A DNA stretch of 23,228 nt, from the NCBI GenBank assembly GCA_910584285.1, contig CAJTYK010000030.1:1-23228 (forward strand). Direction: 5' to 3'. How positions within the stretch are numbered: the first letter of the stretch is position 1; each line of letters opens with the position of its first letter. Origin of the DNA: an uncultured Oscillospiraceae bacterium. Lineage in GTDB: Bacteria > Bacillota > Clostridia > Oscillospirales > Oscillospiraceae. This document shows, one piece after another, positions 21,513-23,228 of the stretch. The notes beneath the pieces were generated by a model. That model was given only the letters and a program-made list of their open reading frames with translations. It ran no database searches and was not told the DNA's origin. A program made the position numbers and the translations under genes.

Positions 21513-22275
21513 GATCCTGGCGTCCAGCTTTTGCTTGGGGGCCCTGATCACGTTCAACTATTACGAGATGAGCCGGCAGGAGCCCATCCCGCTGGACGGG
21601 GCGTTCTTCTCCTACCCGATCCTGGCCTGCATCCTCACGGCGGTGTTTATCCCCCTCTTTTTCGGCCGGGAATACAGCGACGGCGCCATCCGGAACAAGA
21701 TCACGGCGGGGCACCTCCGCCCATACGTCTACGCCGCGAACCTGCTGGCGGGCATGGCGGCATCCGTGCTGTTCTGCGCCGCCTATATGCTGGCCGCGGC
21801 GGCGGTTGGTACGCCGCTGATCGGGTTTATTGTGATGGACGCGGGATCGGCCGTGCTTATCGTGCTGGGCTCGCTGGCGGCGGTGGCGGCGTTCTGCGCC
21901 CTGTTCACCCTCCTGGTGATGAACTGCGGCCAGAAGTCCGTGTCGGCGGCGGCCTGCCTTTTGGGGGTGTTCCTGCTGCTGTTCGCCAGCATCTATCTCA
22001 GGAGCCGCCTGCTGGCCCCGGAATACCTGGGGGGCGCTTGGGACGCCAACGGAGCGTACATACCGGGCCCTCTGACGCCCAATCCCCAATACCTGGACGG
22101 CCCGTGGCGCGCGGTGTTTGAGGCGCTCTACGCCCTGCTGCCCAGCAGCCAGGCCGTGGAGTGCACCAGCCAGCAGACCCAGAACCTGCGTTGGATGCCG
22201 CTGTGGTCGTTGGCGGTGATCGCCCTGTCCACCGCATCGGGCATCGCCCTGTTCCACAAAAAGGATCTGAAGTAG
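21454..22275 (+). CDS. ABC-2 type permease, third of three tandem paralogues
   Basis: Integral membrane protein of 273 residues with MTNLLSANFLRLKRS at the start and EYSDGAIRNK at 73-82, then ITAGHLRPYVY, where the other two copies have GHSRLSIY. Six helices are predicted, with an outside loop carrying NPQYLDGPWRAVF and LPSSQAVEC. It ends GIALFHKKDLK, while the first two copies end GAALFRRKDLK, so this copy has diverged most at its C-terminus. ATG 21454 follows AGGTGGG. Bacitracin and lantibiotic exporters usually have one or two such permeases; three is unusual. Confidence 0.92.
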   Translation: MTNLLSANFLRLKRSGLFWGILASSFCLGALITFNYYEMSRQEPIPLDGAFFSYPILACILTAVFIPLFFGREYSDGAIRNKITAGHLRPYVYAANLLAGMAASVLFCAAYMLAAAAVGTPLIGFIVMDAGSAVLIVLGSLAAVAAFCALFTLLVMNCGQKSVSAAACLLGVFLLLFASIYLRSRLLAPEYLGGAWDANGAYIPGPLTPNPQYLDGPWRAVFEALYALLPSSQAVECTSQQTQNLRWMPLWSLAVIALSTASGIALFHKKDLK

Positions 22276-22294
22276 GGGCGGATATCATCCGCCC
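22276..22294 (+). repeat. Small hairpin before the kinase gene
   Basis: A perfect 7-bp stem GGGCGGA/TCCGCCC with a 5-base loop starts directly after the permease 3 stop. No T-run follows, so it probably does not terminate; it may reduce ribosome or polymerase flow into the kinase gene, whose AGAGGTG site lies just downstream. Confidence 0.5.
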
Positions 22295-22314
22295 GCAAAG
22301 AGAGGTGCCCCCCC

Positions 22315-23193
22315 ATGCTCCCCTGGCTGCTGTGCGGCGCTCTGGCCGCAATCGTCCTGATCCTGTGCGTCCGCCTGCGCCTGCTCCAAAAAAGCCTGGA
22401 CGAGATCGCCGCCCAGTTGGAGGAGCGATTGGGTTCCGACACCAACAACCCCATCTTCCTGTCCGCCCGGGATCCCCACGCCCGCAAGCTGGCGGGGACG
22501 CTGAACGTCCAGCTCAAGGAGCTGCGCCGCCTCCGCAAGCGGTACGAGAACGGCGACCGGGAGCTGAAAGAGGCGGTCACCAACGTCTCCCACGACCTGC
22601 GTACCCCGCTGACCGCCATCTGCGGCTACCTGGAGCTGCTGGACAGAGGGGACAAAACGACGGATCAGGCCCGGTATCTGGCCCTCATCGCCGACCGGGC
22701 GGAGGCCATGCGCCAGCTCACCGAGGAGCTGCTGCGCTACTCGGTGGCCGCCGGCCCGGAGGAGGAGCTGACGCTGGAGAGCGTGGATCTGAACGCGGCG
22801 GTGGAGGAGGCGGTGGCCTCCTTCTACGGGGCGCTGGTGGAGGGCGGCGTGACGCCCCACGTGTCCCTGTGGTCGGATCGGGTGGTGCGCCGACTGGATC
22901 GGGCGGCGCTGTCCCGGGTGCTGGGCAACCTGCTGAACAACGCCCTGCGGCACGGCGGCGGCGATCTGGAGGTGACACTGGACAGTGCGGGCGTCATCAC
23001 CCTGTCCAATACCGCACCGGAACTGGATGAGGTACAGGTGGGCCGGCTGTTCGACCGGTTCTACACCGTGGAGACGGGCCGGAGCTCCACCGGACTGGGG
23101 CTGTCCATCGCCCGCTCCCTCACCGAGCGGATGGGGGGCACTATCGCCGCCCGGTATGAGGCGGGGCGGCTGTGGGTGAGCCTTTGTTTTTGA
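22315..23193 (+). CDS. Short sensor histidine kinase with one membrane helix (LanK/intramembrane-sensing-like)
   Basis: Kinase of 292 residues, the likely partner of the regulator at 18123. A single hydrophobic helix (about 3-20) is followed by a coiled region (22-90) and then the dimerisation domain with NVSHDLRTPLT, phospho-acceptor His 93. The ATPase has N-box LGNLLNNALRHG (203-214), RLFDRFYT (244-251) and STGLGLSIA (258-266). There is no outside sensor domain, so it probably reads its signal in the membrane or through the neighbouring permeases, as described for Bce-type and related systems. ATG 22315 lies 8 bases after AGAGGTG. Last gene of the locus; no terminator is visible before the G-run at the window end. 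Confidence 0.93.
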   Translation: MLPWLLCGALAAIVLILCVRLRLLQKSLDEIAAQLEERLGSDTNNPIFLSARDPHARKLAGTLNVQLKELRRLRKRYENGDRELKEAVTNVSHDLRTPLTAICGYLELLDRGDKTTDQARYLALIADRAEAMRQLTEELLRYSVAAGPEEELTLESVDLNAAVEEAVASFYGALVEGGVTPHVSLWSDRVVRRLDRAALSRVLGNLLNNALRHGGGDLEVTLDSAGVITLSNTAPELDEVQVGRLFDRFYTVETGRSSTGLGLSIARSLTERMGGTIAARYEAGRLWVSLCF

Positions 23194-23211
23194 CTGACCC
23201 AACGCGGAAGT

Positions 23212-23228
23212 GGGGGGGGGGGGGGGGG
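23212..23228. other. Terminal run of 17 G, probable sequencing or assembly artefact
   Basis: The window ends in 17 consecutive G. Poly-G is the usual false call of two-colour Illumina chemistry when signal is lost, and it sits exactly at the end. It should not be read as genomic sequence without checking. Confidence 0.7.

Overview
The window looks like part of the chromosome of a high-GC, anaerobic gut Firmicute of the Oscillospiraceae type (Flavonifractor, Intestinimonas, Lawsonibacter or Pseudoflavonifractor relatives). This rests on the GC-rich codon usage, strong AGGAGG-type ribosome sites, Gram-positive style two-component systems and lipoproteins, and the gene families present. It is an inference; no marker gene (rRNA, tRNA) is present. 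I see no phage, integrase, insertion sequence or CRISPR array. The last 17 bases are all G, which suggests a contig end or sequencing artefact.

Region 1 (1-5775, minus strand) is a glycosidase and regulator block. It holds the start of a canonical glycoside hydrolase family 3 (GH3) enzyme cut by the window edge. Upstream of it is a large GH3 protein whose two halves are in reversed order and which has predicted membrane segments at both ends. Further upstream is an AgrC/AgrA-like pair: a membrane histidine kinase and a LytTR response regulator that overlap by a few bases.

Region 2 (5776-6368) is a divergent spacer of about 590 bp. It carries a good promoter for the LytTR pair, an inverted repeat beside that promoter, and a lower-GC stretch I cannot assign.

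Region 3 (6369-11854, plus strand) is an Opp/Dpp-type uptake operon: lipoprotein binding protein, OppB-like permease, a protein in which an OppC-like permease lacking its last two helices is fused in frame to an OppD-like ATPase, and an OppF-like ATPase. A terminator-like hairpin and a second long inverted repeat separate the binding protein from the permeases, probably setting their ratio.

Region 4 (11982-13888) is an ECF sigma factor translationally coupled to a membrane-anchored protein that is its probable anti-sigma partner.

Region 5 (14183-17891) is a VanRS-like pair, an unrecognised membrane-anchored protein, and a secreted VanY-like D,D-carboxypeptidase: an envelope-sensing and peptidoglycan-trimming module.

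Region 6 (18123-23193) is a response regulator, a LanF/BcrA-type ATPase, three tandem paralogous ABC-2 permeases and a short one-helix histidine kinase. It is most like self-contained peptide-antibiotic detoxification systems (LanFEG/BcrAB with a LanRK pair). A perfect direct repeat overlaps the predicted promoter of the ATPase gene.

Taken together, 11982-23193 is a run of three independent envelope-stress circuits. The strongest oddities are the OppC-OppD chimera, the doubly anchored reversed GH3 enzyme, and the triplicated permease genes with near-identical junctions.
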